DNA from: Bacteroidota bacterium
GTDB lineage: Bacteria > Bacteroidota > Bacteroidia > Chitinophagales > Chitinophagaceae
Assembly: GCA_025363385.1 (NCBI GenBank)
Contig: JANYEA010000058.1
Location: 1 to 56,744, forward strand
Direction of reading: 5' to 3'
DNA: 56,744 nt
Each line of letters opens with the position of its first letter. The stretch's first letter is position 1. A model generated the notes under the pieces. The model made no database searches, was not told the origin of the DNA, and was given only the letters and a program-made list of their open reading frames with translations. Below, piece after piece: positions 32,369 to 41,348 of the stretch. A program made the translations under genes and the position numbers.

Positions 32369-32974
32369 ATGTCTTTTACATTAGCACCTTTACCCTATGC
32401 ACAAGATGCATTAGAGCCACATATCGATACATTGACTATGCAGATCCACCATGGTAAACACCATCAGGCTTATGTAGACAATTTAAATAAAGCCGTTGCT
32501 GGTACTCCTAATGAAGGAAAATCATTGGCCGAATTAGTTGCAGTGGCAGGTACGATTAGCCCGGCAGTTCGTAACAACGGTGGTGGACATTGGAACCATA
32601 CTTTCTTCTGGGAAAGTTTAGCTCCTCATGCAGGTGGTGCTCCTTCAGGTGCATTAGCCGATGCCATTACTGCAGCATTCGGATCTTTCGACGCATTTAA
32701 AGAAAAATTTGCAGCAGCTGGCATGACTCGCTTTGGTAGCGGTTGGGCTTGGTTGATTGTAAAGGATGGCAAACTAGAAGTTTCTTCTACTCCAAACCAG
32801 GATAATCCTTTGATGGATGTGGCTGAAGTAAAAGGTCATCCAATTCTTGGCGCAGATGTTTGGGAGCATGCTTACTATTTAAAATATCAAAACCGCAGAG
32901 CAGATTATTTAACTGCTTTCTGGAACGTAGTAAACTGGAGTAAAGTTGCTGAGCGTTTTGCTGCAGCCGTTTAG
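32369..32974 (+). CDS. sodA: Superoxide dismutase, Mn-type or cambialistic
   Basis: This is a 201-residue Fe/Mn superoxide dismutase. Metal ligands are His27 in [11 protein letters not shown], His77 in GHWNHTFFW, and Asp163/His167 in [13 protein letters not shown]. The GGGH context and STPNQDNP with Gln144 are features of Mn-type enzymes; Fe-type enzymes usually have the active-site Gln elsewhere. It is full length and has no signal peptide, so it is a cytoplasmic defence enzyme. A strong terminator follows, so it is probably monocistronic. Confidence 0.93.
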   Translation: MSFTLAPLPYAQDALEPHIDTLTMQIHHGKHHQAYVDNLNKAVAGTPNEGKSLAELVAVAGTISPAVRNNGGGHWNHTFFWESLAPHAGGAPSGALADAITAAFGSFDAFKEKFAAAGMTRFGSGWAWLIVKDGKLEVSSTPNQDNPLMDVAEVKGHPILGADVWEHAYYLKYQNRRADYLTAFWNVVNWSKVAERFAAAV

Positions 32975-32998
32975 TTTTGCAAAAAATGAATTAGTTTT

Positions 32999-33028
32999 AA
33001 ACCCGTCCCGAGTTCTCGGGACGGGTTT
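32999..33028 (+). terminator. Strong terminator after sod
   Basis: A 14-bp perfect stem (AAACCCGTCCCGAG and its complement) with a TT loop, followed by a T-rich stretch, 25 nt after the sod stop. Confidence 0.88.
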
Positions 33029-33046
33029 ACTTTTTAAAGAACTATC

Positions 33047-33652
33047 ATGAAGAATTTTACCATCATTTTATTTGCTTTTGTTTTATTTACTTCTTGCGCC
33101 GATCATAATAAACGCATTTATGTTATGAGTAAGGGTACTGCTAAGTATGATGAAGCCAGCAAAACTATTACAGCAAAAGATGAAAGTGCACATGGAGAAA
33201 TGATTATTACTATTTCCAGTCCGGAAGTGGCTTTAAAACTAAACGGACCCGCTGGTGAGGCTTCTGTTGATTTTAAAGAGAATGGATTGTACATCATCAA
33301 TATCAAAAACGATACGATCATTGGAACTAAGCAGCATTATGTAAATCCGAAACTGCAGAAAGGCATGATGACTCAAGATGAATTAAAAGTAAATATTGAT
33401 TCACTATACCAATTAACAGAAGCAAAAAATATGAGTGCGGCAACTCATCGTTTTTTTATTCTCCCTAATCAAGCAGTAAAAATTACCGATAATTTAGAAG
33501 CCATCATTGTTGGACCCTTTCACCAAATGACAACCGCTGCAAGGGTTGATGGCGTTGAACCAGAAGTATATCGCTTTTATAGCATCCGTGAAATCAGAGA
33601 AACCATTATTAAACTGGAAGGATTTACCAAAGTAGTACGGCCAAAAAAATAA
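33047..33652 (+). CDS. Putative lipoprotein of unknown function
   Basis: I do not recognise this 201-residue protein. It starts with a lipoprotein signal (MKNFTIILFAFVLFTSC, lipobox FTSC). The mature part is predicted mostly beta-strand in the first half (TITAKDESAHGEMIITISS and similar) and mixed later, with a central helix NIDSLYQLTEAKN. There is no recognisable catalytic motif. It begins 18 nt after the sod terminator and ends 2 nt from the convergent yidD stop. It is likely a surface or periplasmic lipoprotein. Confidence 0.7.
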   Translation: MKNFTIILFAFVLFTSCADHNKRIYVMSKGTAKYDEASKTITAKDESAHGEMIITISSPEVALKLNGPAGEASVDFKENGLYIINIKNDTIIGTKQHYVNPKLQKGMMTQDELKVNIDSLYQLTEAKNMSAATHRFFILPNQAVKITDNLEAIIVGPFHQMTTAARVDGVEPEVYRFYSIREIRETIIKLEGFTKVVRPKK

Positions 33653-33654
33653 AA

Positions 33655-33897
33655 TCATGGAACAGGATCATAGCCATGCCCACCACCGGGTCTGCATTTA
33701 CTAACTCTTTTCACAGATAAGATAAAACCTCTTACCAGGCCGTGTTTCTTTAATGCCTCTGCAGCGTATTGAGAACAGGTAGGTGTGAATCTACATTTGG
33801 GGCCAAGTGCTGGTGATATCACCCACTGATAAAATCTGATTAGAATTATGAAAGGAAGGATGAGTATTTGCTTAAGCAGCGCAAGAAATTTTTCCAT
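33655..33897 (-). CDS. yidD: Membrane protein insertion efficiency factor YidD
   Basis: This 80-residue YidD has an N-terminal amphipathic/hydrophobic helix ([19 protein letters not shown]), then the conserved [19 protein letters not shown] and a C-terminal [13 protein letters not shown]. It is thought to assist YidC-dependent insertion of inner-membrane proteins. It starts 1 nt after rnpA, in the classical rpmH-rnpA-yidD order; yidC is not adjacent. Confidence 0.93.
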   Translation of the reverse strand: MEKFLALLKQILILPFIILIRFYQWVISPALGPKCRFTPTCSQYAAEALKKHGLVRGFILSVKRVSKCRPGGGHGYDPVP

Positions 33898-33898
33898 T

Positions 33899-34294
33899 CT
33901 AGGGTTTGTTTTGAAAACTGTTTCCTAATTTCTGCAAGATCGTGGGCATCTTCTCTGCAATCAATGCTGTTTCAGCAATGTCTTTGCCAATAAATAAAAT
34001 AAAGACGCTGAGTTGTTTTTTTTCGGGCAAGAATTCTAGCAATTTATTTTTATGTAAGCGATAGGCTTCACGTAATAATCTTTTGATACGATTACGATCA
34101 ACTGCTTTTTTAAAATAACGAGAGCTTGCGCCTACCCCCACTTTTGCAGAACTTAAAGTTTCAATATCCTTACAAGTGTAAGTGATCTTAAGCGGGAATG
34201 CATTCAAAGATTTACCTTCTGCAAAAACCTGGTTAAGCAGTTTTCTGCTTTTCAGTTTCTCCGATTTGGAATAGGTAAATTTTTTTGTTGTCAT
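33899..34294 (-). CDS. rnpA: Ribonuclease P protein component
   Basis: This 131-residue basic protein contains the RnpA signature [16 protein letters not shown] near the middle, preceded by YFKKAVDR. It binds the RNase P RNA and helps 5'-end maturation of tRNA. It lies between rpmH and yidD; the hairpin at 34314-34339 between rpmH and rnpA may lower its expression relative to L34. Length and sequence are ordinary for Bacteroidota. Confidence 0.92.
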   Translation of the reverse strand: MTTKKFTYSKSEKLKSRKLLNQVFAEGKSLNAFPLKITYTCKDIETLSSAKVGVGASSRYFKKAVDRNRIKRLLREAYRLHKNKLLEFLPEKKQLSVFILFIGKDIAETALIAEKMPTILQKLGNSFQNKP

Positions 34295-34313
34295 ATTCTA
34301 CAAAACTAAAAAA

Positions 34314-34339
34314 CCTCATCCCGATTTCTCTGGATGAGG
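34314..34339 (-). terminator. Terminator or attenuator between rpmH and rnpA
   Basis: On the minus strand the stem CCTCATCC/GGATGAGG with a 10-nt loop is followed by TTTTTT. It is placed after rpmH and before rnpA, so it would end or attenuate transcription into rnpA-yidD. Confidence 0.75.
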
Positions 34340-34368
34340 CTAAATATTTTATGCGGTGGACCCGAATA

Positions 34369-34524
34369 TTATTTTAATCCTTTCTCGCTAGAAACAGAAA
34401 GTTTCTTGCGGCCTTTCGCTCTGCGGCTTGCTAATACCTTGCGGCCATTTGCAGACTCCATACGCTTACGAAAACCGTGAACGGTTTTTCTACGACGTTT
34501 GTGTGGTTGGAATGTACGTTTCAT
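34369..34524 (-). CDS. rpmH: Ribosomal protein L34
   Basis: This is a 51-residue L34, read from the sequence on the minus strand: [20 protein letters not shown] followed by [20 protein letters not shown] and a short Ser/Lys tail. This is the full, standard family sequence. It is small enough to be missed by length cutoffs. It leads the rpmH-rnpA-yidD group, with a transcription-attenuating hairpin just downstream. Confidence 0.95.
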   Translation of the reverse strand: MKRTFQPHKRRRKTVHGFRKRMESANGRKVLASRRAKGRKKLSVSSEKGLK

Positions 34525-34639
34525 TTTATCGTTTTTTTACTAACCCGGTAATATTGTTTCGTTTCATGCCTGCAGTCACCATACTGCTGCTTGTGAAAGG
34601 ACGGCGAAGGTAAGGATTGTACACCAAAAGGCAAAAGAA

Positions 34640-35461
34640 TCAGAGAAAAATATGTTCTGATCTTAGTTCCCTGCCAAAAAACAGGCTTGCATGGTTATCA
34701 AAATCGCTTGTTGAATCGGTAGTAAAAAATTGGATGGACCCGGTTTTGCTACACATTTTTGACATATCTGGATGATTATCAAGATATTGTACTAAACTTT
34801 TGGCTACAATCTCCCCTTGCGATACTACTTGTATGCCAGCAGGTAATTGTTGTTTTATTTTTTCTATTAAAAGCGGATAATGGGTACAAGCCAGTAAAAT
34901 AGTGTCGATATCAGCAGATTGACCCATTAATTGATCCAAATATTTTTTTACAAAATAGTTGGCACCTGGGCTATTGTATTCTGCATTTTCAATCAAGGGA
35001 ACCCACATGGGGCAAGCCTGTTGGTACACTTTACTGTTCGGAAAAAATTTATGAATTTCAATCGGATAACTATCACTCAAAACAGTACCCGTTGTGCCTA
35101 AAATTCCTATAGCTCCAGTGGTTGAGAAGTTGCCGATGATTTCCGTGCTGGGCCTAATTACCCCCAACACTCTTTTATGCGCATCCAACTTGGGCAAATC
35201 CTTTTGCTGTATGTTTCTTAGAGCTTTAGCAGAAGCCGTATTACAGGCCAGAATTACTAATTCGCAACCCTGTGCAAAAAACCATTCCACACATTGCAAG
35301 GTATATTGGTATACAGTTTCAAAGGAACGTGGCCCGTAAGGCGCACGGGCATTATCGCCCAAGTAGATATAGTCGTAATCGGGCAATTGTTTTACGATCT
35401 CTTTTAGTACGGTTAAACCGCCATAGCCGCTATCAAAAACACCAATTGCTGTCTTCTTCAT
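34640..35461 (-). CDS. murI: Glutamate racemase
   Basis: This is a 273-residue MurI. The start IGVFDSGYGGLTVLKEI carries the first acidic residue. The two catalytic cysteines are in ILACNTASA (about Cys79) and LLACTHYPLL (about Cys194), and YLGDNARAPYG is also conserved. It makes D-glutamate for peptidoglycan in the cytoplasm. It is preceded on the same strand by the two OmpH chaperone genes, with a terminator hairpin (35473-35501) between. Confidence 0.93.
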   Translation of the reverse strand: MKKTAIGVFDSGYGGLTVLKEIVKQLPDYDYIYLGDNARAPYGPRSFETVYQYTLQCVEWFFAQGCELVILACNTASAKALRNIQQKDLPKLDAHKRVLGVIRPSTEIIGNFSTTGAIGILGTTGTVLSDSYPIEIHKFFPNSKVYQQACPMWVPLIENAEYNSPGANYFVKKYLDQLMGQSADIDTILLACTHYPLLIEKIKQQLPAGIQVVSQGEIVAKSLVQYLDNHPDMSKMCSKTGSIQFFTTDSTSDFDNHASLFFGRELRSEHIFL

Positions 35462-35472
35462 CTATCAAAAAT

Positions 35473-35501
35473 AAGAACCCCATCGCATGGATGGGGTTCT
35501 T
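35473..35501. terminator. Terminator between the OmpH gene and murI
   Basis: The arms AAGAACCCCATC and GATGGGGTTCTT form a 12-bp stem around GCATG. A/T-rich runs flank it on both sides, so it ends the minus-strand OmpH transcript. Confidence 0.82.
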
Positions 35502-35521
35502 AAAAAATATTTATGGAAGAA

Positions 35522-36124
35522 TTATCCTTTTTTAGGTGCTGGCTTAGCTGCTGGAGCTCCTGTAGATGGAACTGCAATACCTTGATTTTTCAATTCTTCA
35601 ATTACTTCTTTAGGCAAGTTTAGTTTCAATTCTTGCGCAACTTTGATAGACAAGTTGTCGCTGATGGGAGACTTCAACAATGCGTCGCTGCGGAAAATAT
35701 GGGTATATTTTTGCTCACGAATAATTTTTTCTAAAGCAGCATAGATCTTTTGCTTAAAAGGAACCAATAGTTCTTCTTGTTTTGCTTGAACCGCTTGTTG
35801 CTGATATTGCTGCCAATTTACCAATTGGTATTTGATCTGGTTTAATTCTTTCACAGCTTGCTCTCTAGCTCTTGCTGGCATCGCAGCTGAATCTTTTTTG
35901 AAGATGCTGTCTCTGCGTTGAAACTCACCCACTTTATATTCGTAATCTACTTGCAAAGAATCTTTAGCAAAGCTTTGTAAAGCTGCAGTTACTTTATCGA
36001 TATCTGGCATCAAACCCAATACACTCTCTTCGTCAAAAGTTCCAATTTTGGTTTGAGCATTGGTGTGATTTGTAAATAAAAGGCTAGCCATAACAGCCAC
36101 ACACACAAATAATACTTTCTTCAT
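35522..36124 (-). CDS. OmpH/Skp-family periplasmic chaperone, second copy
   Basis: This 200-residue protein has a signal peptide (MKKVLFVCVAVMASLLFTNHTNAQ), then a long alpha-helical coiled-coil region typical of Skp/OmpH, from about residue 60 to 140 (many Gln/Lys/Glu), and a C-terminal tail ending in PAAKPAPKKG. It should hold unfolded outer-membrane proteins in the periplasm for BamA. It is the second of two adjacent OmpH genes; the two are clearly different in sequence, so they are old duplicates or have separate clients. Confidence 0.88.
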   Translation of the reverse strand: MKKVLFVCVAVMASLLFTNHTNAQTKIGTFDEESVLGLMPDIDKVTAALQSFAKDSLQVDYEYKVGEFQRRDSIFKKDSAAMPARAREQAVKELNQIKYQLVNWQQYQQQAVQAKQEELLVPFKQKIYAALEKIIREQKYTHIFRSDALLKSPISDNLSIKVAQELKLNLPKEVIEELKNQGIAVPSTGAPAAKPAPKKG

Positions 36125-36151
36125 TTTAGTGAATTTATAATTGATAGTTGT

Positions 36152-36670
36152 TTAAAATTTAATCCCCATCTCCTTCAGTAAATCATCACTCTTATCCAGC
36201 TTTGGGTCGGCAAATATAATGGTAATTCCTTCACTTTTATCCAGTACAAAATCATAAGACCTTGCCAATGCTAGTTTCTGAATGGCATTATATACTTTGT
36301 CTTGTATGGGTTTAACTAAACGTTGACGTTCTTTAAACAGATCGCCCTCATAACCAAAACGTCTTTTTTGCAGATCACGCACTTCTTTTTCTCTCACAAA
36401 TAATTCATCTTCACGCTTCTTTTTCAATTCATCGGTTAACATGAACTGTTCGGCATCGTAATTCTTATACATTTTATCGAGCTGATCCTGACGATCGTCG
36501 ATTTCCTTTTGCCACTGTGCACTAATGCTCTGTAAACGCTTATCAGCATCTTTATATTCCGGAATCTTATCCAATACATATTTTGTATCAATCACCGCAT
36601 AACGTTGTTGTGCTGCTACAAATCCCTGTAAGCCCATGATGGCTAAAAGAACAAAAAGTAGTTTTTTCAT
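36152..36670 (-). CDS. OmpH/Skp-family periplasmic chaperone, first copy
   Basis: This 172-residue protein has a signal peptide (MKKLLFVLLAIMGLQGFVAAQ) and a coiled-coil body rich in Lys, Glu, Asp and Gln (about 38-120), with FVREKEVRDLQKRRFGYEG near residue 90, as in Skp. It lies 20 nt after bamA, the classical position, and is followed by the second OmpH gene. The protein would guard outer-membrane proteins on the way to BamA. Confidence 0.9.
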   Translation of the reverse strand: MKKLLFVLLAIMGLQGFVAAQQRYAVIDTKYVLDKIPEYKDADKRLQSISAQWQKEIDDRQDQLDKMYKNYDAEQFMLTDELKKKREDELFVREKEVRDLQKRRFGYEGDLFKERQRLVKPIQDKVYNAIQKLALARSYDFVLDKSEGITIIFADPKLDKSDDLLKEMGIKF

Positions 36671-36690
36671 ACAAGCCTGTTTTGATTTTA

Positions 36691-39429
36691 TTATTCTGGT
36701 TCAAAGCCCAACATGAAGGTAAATCTAGACGCGTCTTTCATGCTATTGCCTGATGTGAATCGATCCAAACCAATACCGTAATCAAATCCAAGTAATCCAA
36801 ACATCGGTAAGAAGAAACGCATTCCCAAACCAACCGATCTACGCAATTGGAAAGGATTGTAATCCTTCATAGAATACCATCCGTTTGCTGCTTCGAAGAA
36901 GCCCAAAGCATAAATGGTACTGCTCGGATTTAAACTCAATGGATATCTTAATTCCATTGTGTATTTATTGAAAATGGTAAAGTACTGACGGGTAGATTGC
37001 TGATCAGGATTCACTTTCGGATCTGATGTATTATACACCGGATAACCTCTATGTGCAATGATATCGTATCCTAATAATGCAAACTGATTACTTAAACCTG
37101 CATCACCCACCTGGAATCTTTCAAACGGAGAAATTTGCAGATCTGGATTATAGCGACCTAAATAACCCAATTTCACAGATGTTCTAATTACAAACTGTTT
37201 GTTATGTTCTGCACCAGATGGTTTGCCCAAAGGAATAAACCATTCTCCATTGAAACGCCATTTATGGTATTCGATCCACTCATAAGGGTTACTCGAAGAA
37301 GCAATATTATTACTGATTAAAGTATAAGGAGGCGTTAACTGTACACTCGCCATAAAGGTAGATCCAGTTCTAGGAAACAAAGGTTGATCTACTGATGAAC
37401 GTTGTAAGGTAAATTTCACATTTAAATTGTGCGCAAATCCATTGGTAAAACCTGGAAGGTTCACCGGGTCGATCGCATAGTTATTCAAATTATATCGAGT
37501 GAAACTTAAGGCAGTAGTTAAAGAAAAATAGTCATCCGGCCATTTCAACTGTTTAGCCAAGGCAATTGTGGCACCTGTTGTAGTGATGGAACTCTGACTT
37601 GAATAGTTAGGATCATATAATCCGGTATATGGATTATAGGTTTGTCCGTACTTGGTATTATACACACTGAATGATAATGCGTTTCTTTTCTTACCACCAA
37701 ACCAAGGTTCTGTGAATGAGAAGTTATAAGAACGGAATGCTTTACCATTACTCTGTACACGAATGCTTAATTTTTGTCCGTCTCCCATTGGCAATGGATC
37801 CCAGGCAGATTTTTTCCAGATATTTCGAATCGAGAAGTTATTGAAAGAAACACCCAATGTTCCGGTTAAACCAATTACACCACCCCAACCCGCACTCAAT
37901 TCTAGTTGATCACTCGATTTTTCTTCCACGGTATAATTAATATCCACGGTACCATCTTCTGGATTAGGTACTGGGTTAATGCCAATTTTTTCCTGGTTAA
38001 AATAATTCAACTGAGCTATCTCTCTATTAGAACGTACCAGATCGGTTCTGCTAAATTTCTCACCCGGAATGGTGCGCAACTCTCTTCTGATTACGTATTC
38101 TTTGGTACGGTCGTTACCTGCAATACGCACATTTTTAATGGTTGCTTGTGGACCTTCCACAATTCTAATTTCGAAATCGATTGTGTCGTTATATACCGCA
38201 GTCTCTACTGGATCTGTACGGAAAAATAAATATCCATCATCCTGGTATAATCCACTGATGTCGCCACCTTCAGGACCCGCGTTCTTACCTAATTTTTTAT
38301 TCAGGATATCCATATTGTAGATATCACCCTTTCTAATTCCGAGGATGGCAGTTAACACAGAATCTCCGAATTTAGTGTTACCGCGCCATGAGATATTACC
38401 GAAATAATAGCGACGGCCTTCCGATAATTTAATATCGATATTCAGGTCGCCTTTCTTGGTATGATACACCGTATCTTTTAATACAACCGCATCGCGATAA
38501 CCTAGTGTGTTGTAATATTCCAGTATATTATCAAGGTCGGATGTAAATTTCTTAGCATCATATTTTGCAGAACTAAATTTCAGACGAACATAAGGGTCTA
38601 ATACTTTTTTGGTTCTGCTAAATGTGAGATATCCTTTTTCTTTGAGGTAATCATCGAAAGTATAATGCTTGGCATCCACAATCATTCCTTTATCGTAAGT
38701 AGGGTAAAGGGTAAAACGAGATTGCTCTTTGGTGTCTTTTAATTTCTTCTTCAGTTTAGATTCTTCTACAGAATTATTTCCACCGAAATTGATATTGTTG
38801 ATATGTACTTTAGACCCCTTTGTGATAAAGAAGTTCAACGTAAGTGTATTGTTTGCAGAACTATCTTTTCGTTCAACCACTTTTACTTTTGCATCCTGAA
38901 AACCTTTTTCTGCATAATATTTTTTAATGGCTTCCACAGCAGTGATCTTCATATTTTCGGTAACCACACGATTGGGAACCAACCCTGTTTTTCCGGATAG
39001 ATCTTCACTCTCACTTTTACGAACATCTCTGAAATAGAATTTAGATAACCTCGGGCGTTCTGTAACTTGAATTTCAACGCTGATATTTTTTCCTTCCAGA
39101 TTGGTTAAATAAATTTCTACGTTGCTGAAATAATTCTGTGCCCATAATTTAGCGATGGCTTTAGAAAAATTATCGCCACCTGGAATTTTAATATCATCTC
39201 CGATATTGATATTGGCAATGGATATTAAAAGGTTCTCATCGAAGAAACGATTGCCCACTACTTTCACACTAGCCACTTTATAAGTTTTGGCAGTTTTCTG
39301 TGAAAAAATACTAATCAAGTCTGCGTCGATAGAAGTAATCGTTGTATCTGTAGTAGATTGCGATTGAGCCGATAAACTCACCAACAAAATAAGAGAAGCC
39401 AACACTAAATATTTGTACAATTTCTGCAT
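36691..39429 (-). CDS. bamA: Outer-membrane assembly factor BamA
   Basis: I take the ATG at 39429 (912 residues), which begins a clean signal peptide (MQKLYKYLVLASLILLVSLSAQSQ); an upstream ATG adds a run with no signal character. The protein has five POTRA-like repeats in the N-terminal half (motifs such as KSNREIAQLNYFNQEKIGI) and a C-terminal 16-strand-type barrel ending in FTFMLGFEPE, with FRVGDAGLSNQFALLGYD-like barrel features near the end. It inserts outer-membrane proteins. OmpH chaperone genes follow it and uppS precedes it. Confidence 0.93.
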   Translation of the reverse strand: MQKLYKYLVLASLILLVSLSAQSQSTTDTTITSIDADLISIFSQKTAKTYKVASVKVVGNRFFDENLLISIANINIGDDIKIPGGDNFSKAIAKLWAQNYFSNVEIYLTNLEGKNISVEIQVTERPRLSKFYFRDVRKSESEDLSGKTGLVPNRVVTENMKITAVEAIKKYYAEKGFQDAKVKVVERKDSSANNTLTLNFFITKGSKVHINNINFGGNNSVEESKLKKKLKDTKEQSRFTLYPTYDKGMIVDAKHYTFDDYLKEKGYLTFSRTKKVLDPYVRLKFSSAKYDAKKFTSDLDNILEYYNTLGYRDAVVLKDTVYHTKKGDLNIDIKLSEGRRYYFGNISWRGNTKFGDSVLTAILGIRKGDIYNMDILNKKLGKNAGPEGGDISGLYQDDGYLFFRTDPVETAVYNDTIDFEIRIVEGPQATIKNVRIAGNDRTKEYVIRRELRTIPGEKFSRTDLVRSNREIAQLNYFNQEKIGINPVPNPEDGTVDINYTVEEKSSDQLELSAGWGGVIGLTGTLGVSFNNFSIRNIWKKSAWDPLPMGDGQKLSIRVQSNGKAFRSYNFSFTEPWFGGKKRNALSFSVYNTKYGQTYNPYTGLYDPNYSSQSSITTTGATIALAKQLKWPDDYFSLTTALSFTRYNLNNYAIDPVNLPGFTNGFAHNLNVKFTLQRSSVDQPLFPRTGSTFMASVQLTPPYTLISNNIASSSNPYEWIEYHKWRFNGEWFIPLGKPSGAEHNKQFVIRTSVKLGYLGRYNPDLQISPFERFQVGDAGLSNQFALLGYDIIAHRGYPVYNTSDPKVNPDQQSTRQYFTIFNKYTMELRYPLSLNPSSTIYALGFFEAANGWYSMKDYNPFQLRRSVGLGMRFFLPMFGLLGFDYGIGLDRFTSGNSMKDASRFTFMLGFEPE

Positions 39430-39580
39430 CCGGTTCGTTTTGTGATATTCCAGTCTGAAAGTAAAGTCCATCATGCTTTCAGCGATTTTATTGGTTTTAA
39501 GTTGGGCAAATTAAATGGAATAATTAAAAGTGTTTGTTAAATCGCCTGTTTCAAGGGCTTTATGCTATAAATAGTTGTGT

Positions 39581-40345
39581 TTAAGCCAATTGGCTTTCCT
39601 CCTGAATTTGTTTGTCGGTCTTCCCAAACCTCCTATTTCTAGCTTGAAAATCGAGAATGGCTTCTACCAGATTTTCCTTGCGGAAATCGGGCCAACGGGT
39701 ATTGGTAAAGTATAATTCAGCGTATGCTAACTGATACAATAAAAAATTACTAATCCGGTATTCCCCGCTTGTTCTGATCATCAACTCAGGATCTGGAAAT
39801 TCACTGGTAGTTAAATAGTGTTCCAAAACTTCCTGGTTAATAGATGCCGCATTGATCTTTCCTGCTTCTACATCCATTCCAATTTGCTTTACAGCATTCA
39901 CCAATTCCCATCTGCTGCTATAACTCAATGCCAGTACTACATTGAGGCCTGTATTATGACTCGTTAAAGCCAATGCTTCATGCAATTCTTCATGTGCGTC
40001 TTTAGGTAAAAGACTAAGATCCCCAATTACGTGTAAGCGTATATTGTTTTTGTTTAAGGTAGGCACTTCCTTGCGGATGGTTTCTACAAAAAGCGCCATT
40101 AACCCTTCTACTTCTTTCTGAGGACGATCCCAGTTTTCGGTACTAAATGCGTACAAAGTCAGGTATTCGATACCCAATTCGGCACATCCTTCTACAATGA
40201 TTCGAACACTCTCCACTCCGTGAAAATGTCCATACAAACGCTCCTGACCTTTTTCTTCGGCCCAGCGTCCATTTCCATCCATTATGATTGCGATATGTTT
40301 TGGCAAACGATCTTTATCAATTTTGCCAATGAGGCTTTCCTCCAT
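39581..40345 (-). CDS. uppS: Isoprenyl (undecaprenyl) diphosphate synthase
   Basis: The ATG at 40345 gives 254 residues (MEESLIGKIDKDRLPKHI); an upstream one at 40378 adds residues outside the family. The cis-prenyltransferase signature IIMDGNGRWAE holds the catalytic Asp23. Later motifs YLTLYAFSTENWDRP, SYSSRWELVNAVKQI and DPELMIRTSGEYRISNFLLYQLAYAELYF match UppS. It makes the C55 lipid carrier for cell-wall and glycan synthesis. It precedes bamA and follows the DUF6089 gene in a conserved envelope block. Confidence 0.94.
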   Translation of the reverse strand: MEESLIGKIDKDRLPKHIAIIMDGNGRWAEEKGQERLYGHFHGVESVRIIVEGCAELGIEYLTLYAFSTENWDRPQKEVEGLMALFVETIRKEVPTLNKNNIRLHVIGDLSLLPKDAHEELHEALALTSHNTGLNVVLALSYSSRWELVNAVKQIGMDVEAGKINAASINQEVLEHYLTTSEFPDPELMIRTSGEYRISNFLLYQLAYAELYFTNTRWPDFRKENLVEAILDFQARNRRFGKTDKQIQEESQLA

Positions 40346-40446
40346 GGTATACCTGCATTTAGGCTGCGAAATTAACAAAAACGGCGGGGTTGGACGTATT
40401 TAATTAGCAGAAAAAGTGCCTAAGGGGCTTAAAAAATGATTATTTT

Positions 40447-41292
40447 CTAATATTTAGGGCAAAGATAAGATTGGATATTAAAAGACATACCCACTTGGAT
40501 GGTGATAAAAGCATCTTTTTGACTGCTATTTCCTCTCTGACGACCCTTAATTCCAATGGAAGTTCCGGTTTCATAGCTTCTGTCTTGTAATAGAAAGCCA
40601 GGAGAAGCATTACCGTTGGGTAAAGGAGGAAATGCATCGGGAGCATAAGTGCCGCTTACATCATCGAGGTAATCGGTATTGGTAAAACGATAAGAAATCT
40701 CACCAAAAACATTCGATTTTTCATTCAATGCATATTTCATACCCACACCAAATGGAATACAGATGGCTATTGGGCTGTACGGTTTTTTACTAGGATATAA
40801 AGCAGACCCTTGACCCTCGGTACCAATTGGGCGTAGTAAATATTTCGAACCCCCTAAATAGGCATAAGGATCAAAAGAAAAGATACCCAGACCTAAGCTT
40901 ACATAAGGCGTAAACCGATATTCTTCGAAGCCGGGTACGAAATTAAAAAAGTTGAAATCGCCCGACACGCTCATTTCCCAAACATCGGTATTGAAACTCA
41001 GGTTACGCTGACGTTCGGTAGGGTTATTGCTGTACACATCGCTATAGGCAAGGAATGTATAGTTACCTGCTATTTTAACGCCTACATAATTATTGATCTG
41101 TTTTCTAAAGAAGATGCCACCCGAAAACTTGGGACGGTTTATTTGCATGCCTGTATTTAAATCGCCGAAATAATGACCCAATCCAACCGAGAATCCATAT
41201 TCAGCCTGATGCGAATACGTTTCCAGTACCTGGGCCTTTGCAGTGCCCAAACAAATAGTTAAAAGTAGTAGCAGTCCAATTTTACGCAGCAT
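40447..41292 (-). CDS. DUF6089-family outer-membrane protein
   Basis: This 281-residue protein has a signal peptide (MLRKIGLLLLLTICLGTAKA). The mature sequence resembles DUF6089: EYGFSVGLGHYFGDLN, FVGVKIAGNYTF-like strands and PYVSLGLGIFSFDPYAY. Alternating aromatic/hydrophobic strands suggest a small outer-membrane beta-barrel. In many Bacteroidota such genes lie between nadK and uppS, as here. The function is not established. Confidence 0.78.
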   Translation of the reverse strand: MLRKIGLLLLLTICLGTAKAQVLETYSHQAEYGFSVGLGHYFGDLNTGMQINRPKFSGGIFFRKQINNYVGVKIAGNYTFLAYSDVYSNNPTERQRNLSFNTDVWEMSVSGDFNFFNFVPGFEEYRFTPYVSLGLGIFSFDPYAYLGGSKYLLRPIGTEGQGSALYPSKKPYSPIAICIPFGVGMKYALNEKSNVFGEISYRFTNTDYLDDVSGTYAPDAFPPLPNGNASPGFLLQDRSYETGTSIGIKGRQRGNSSQKDAFITIQVGMSFNIQSYLCPKY

Positions 41293-41348
41293 GTAGTTTA
41301 TTTCGTCTATCTATTGTAAAATAGCATCAAATTTTTCTAAGGTAAAAG

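Noticed and set aside
34428..34613. Plus-strand frame over rpmH
   Set aside because: Antisense to the unmistakable L34 gene.
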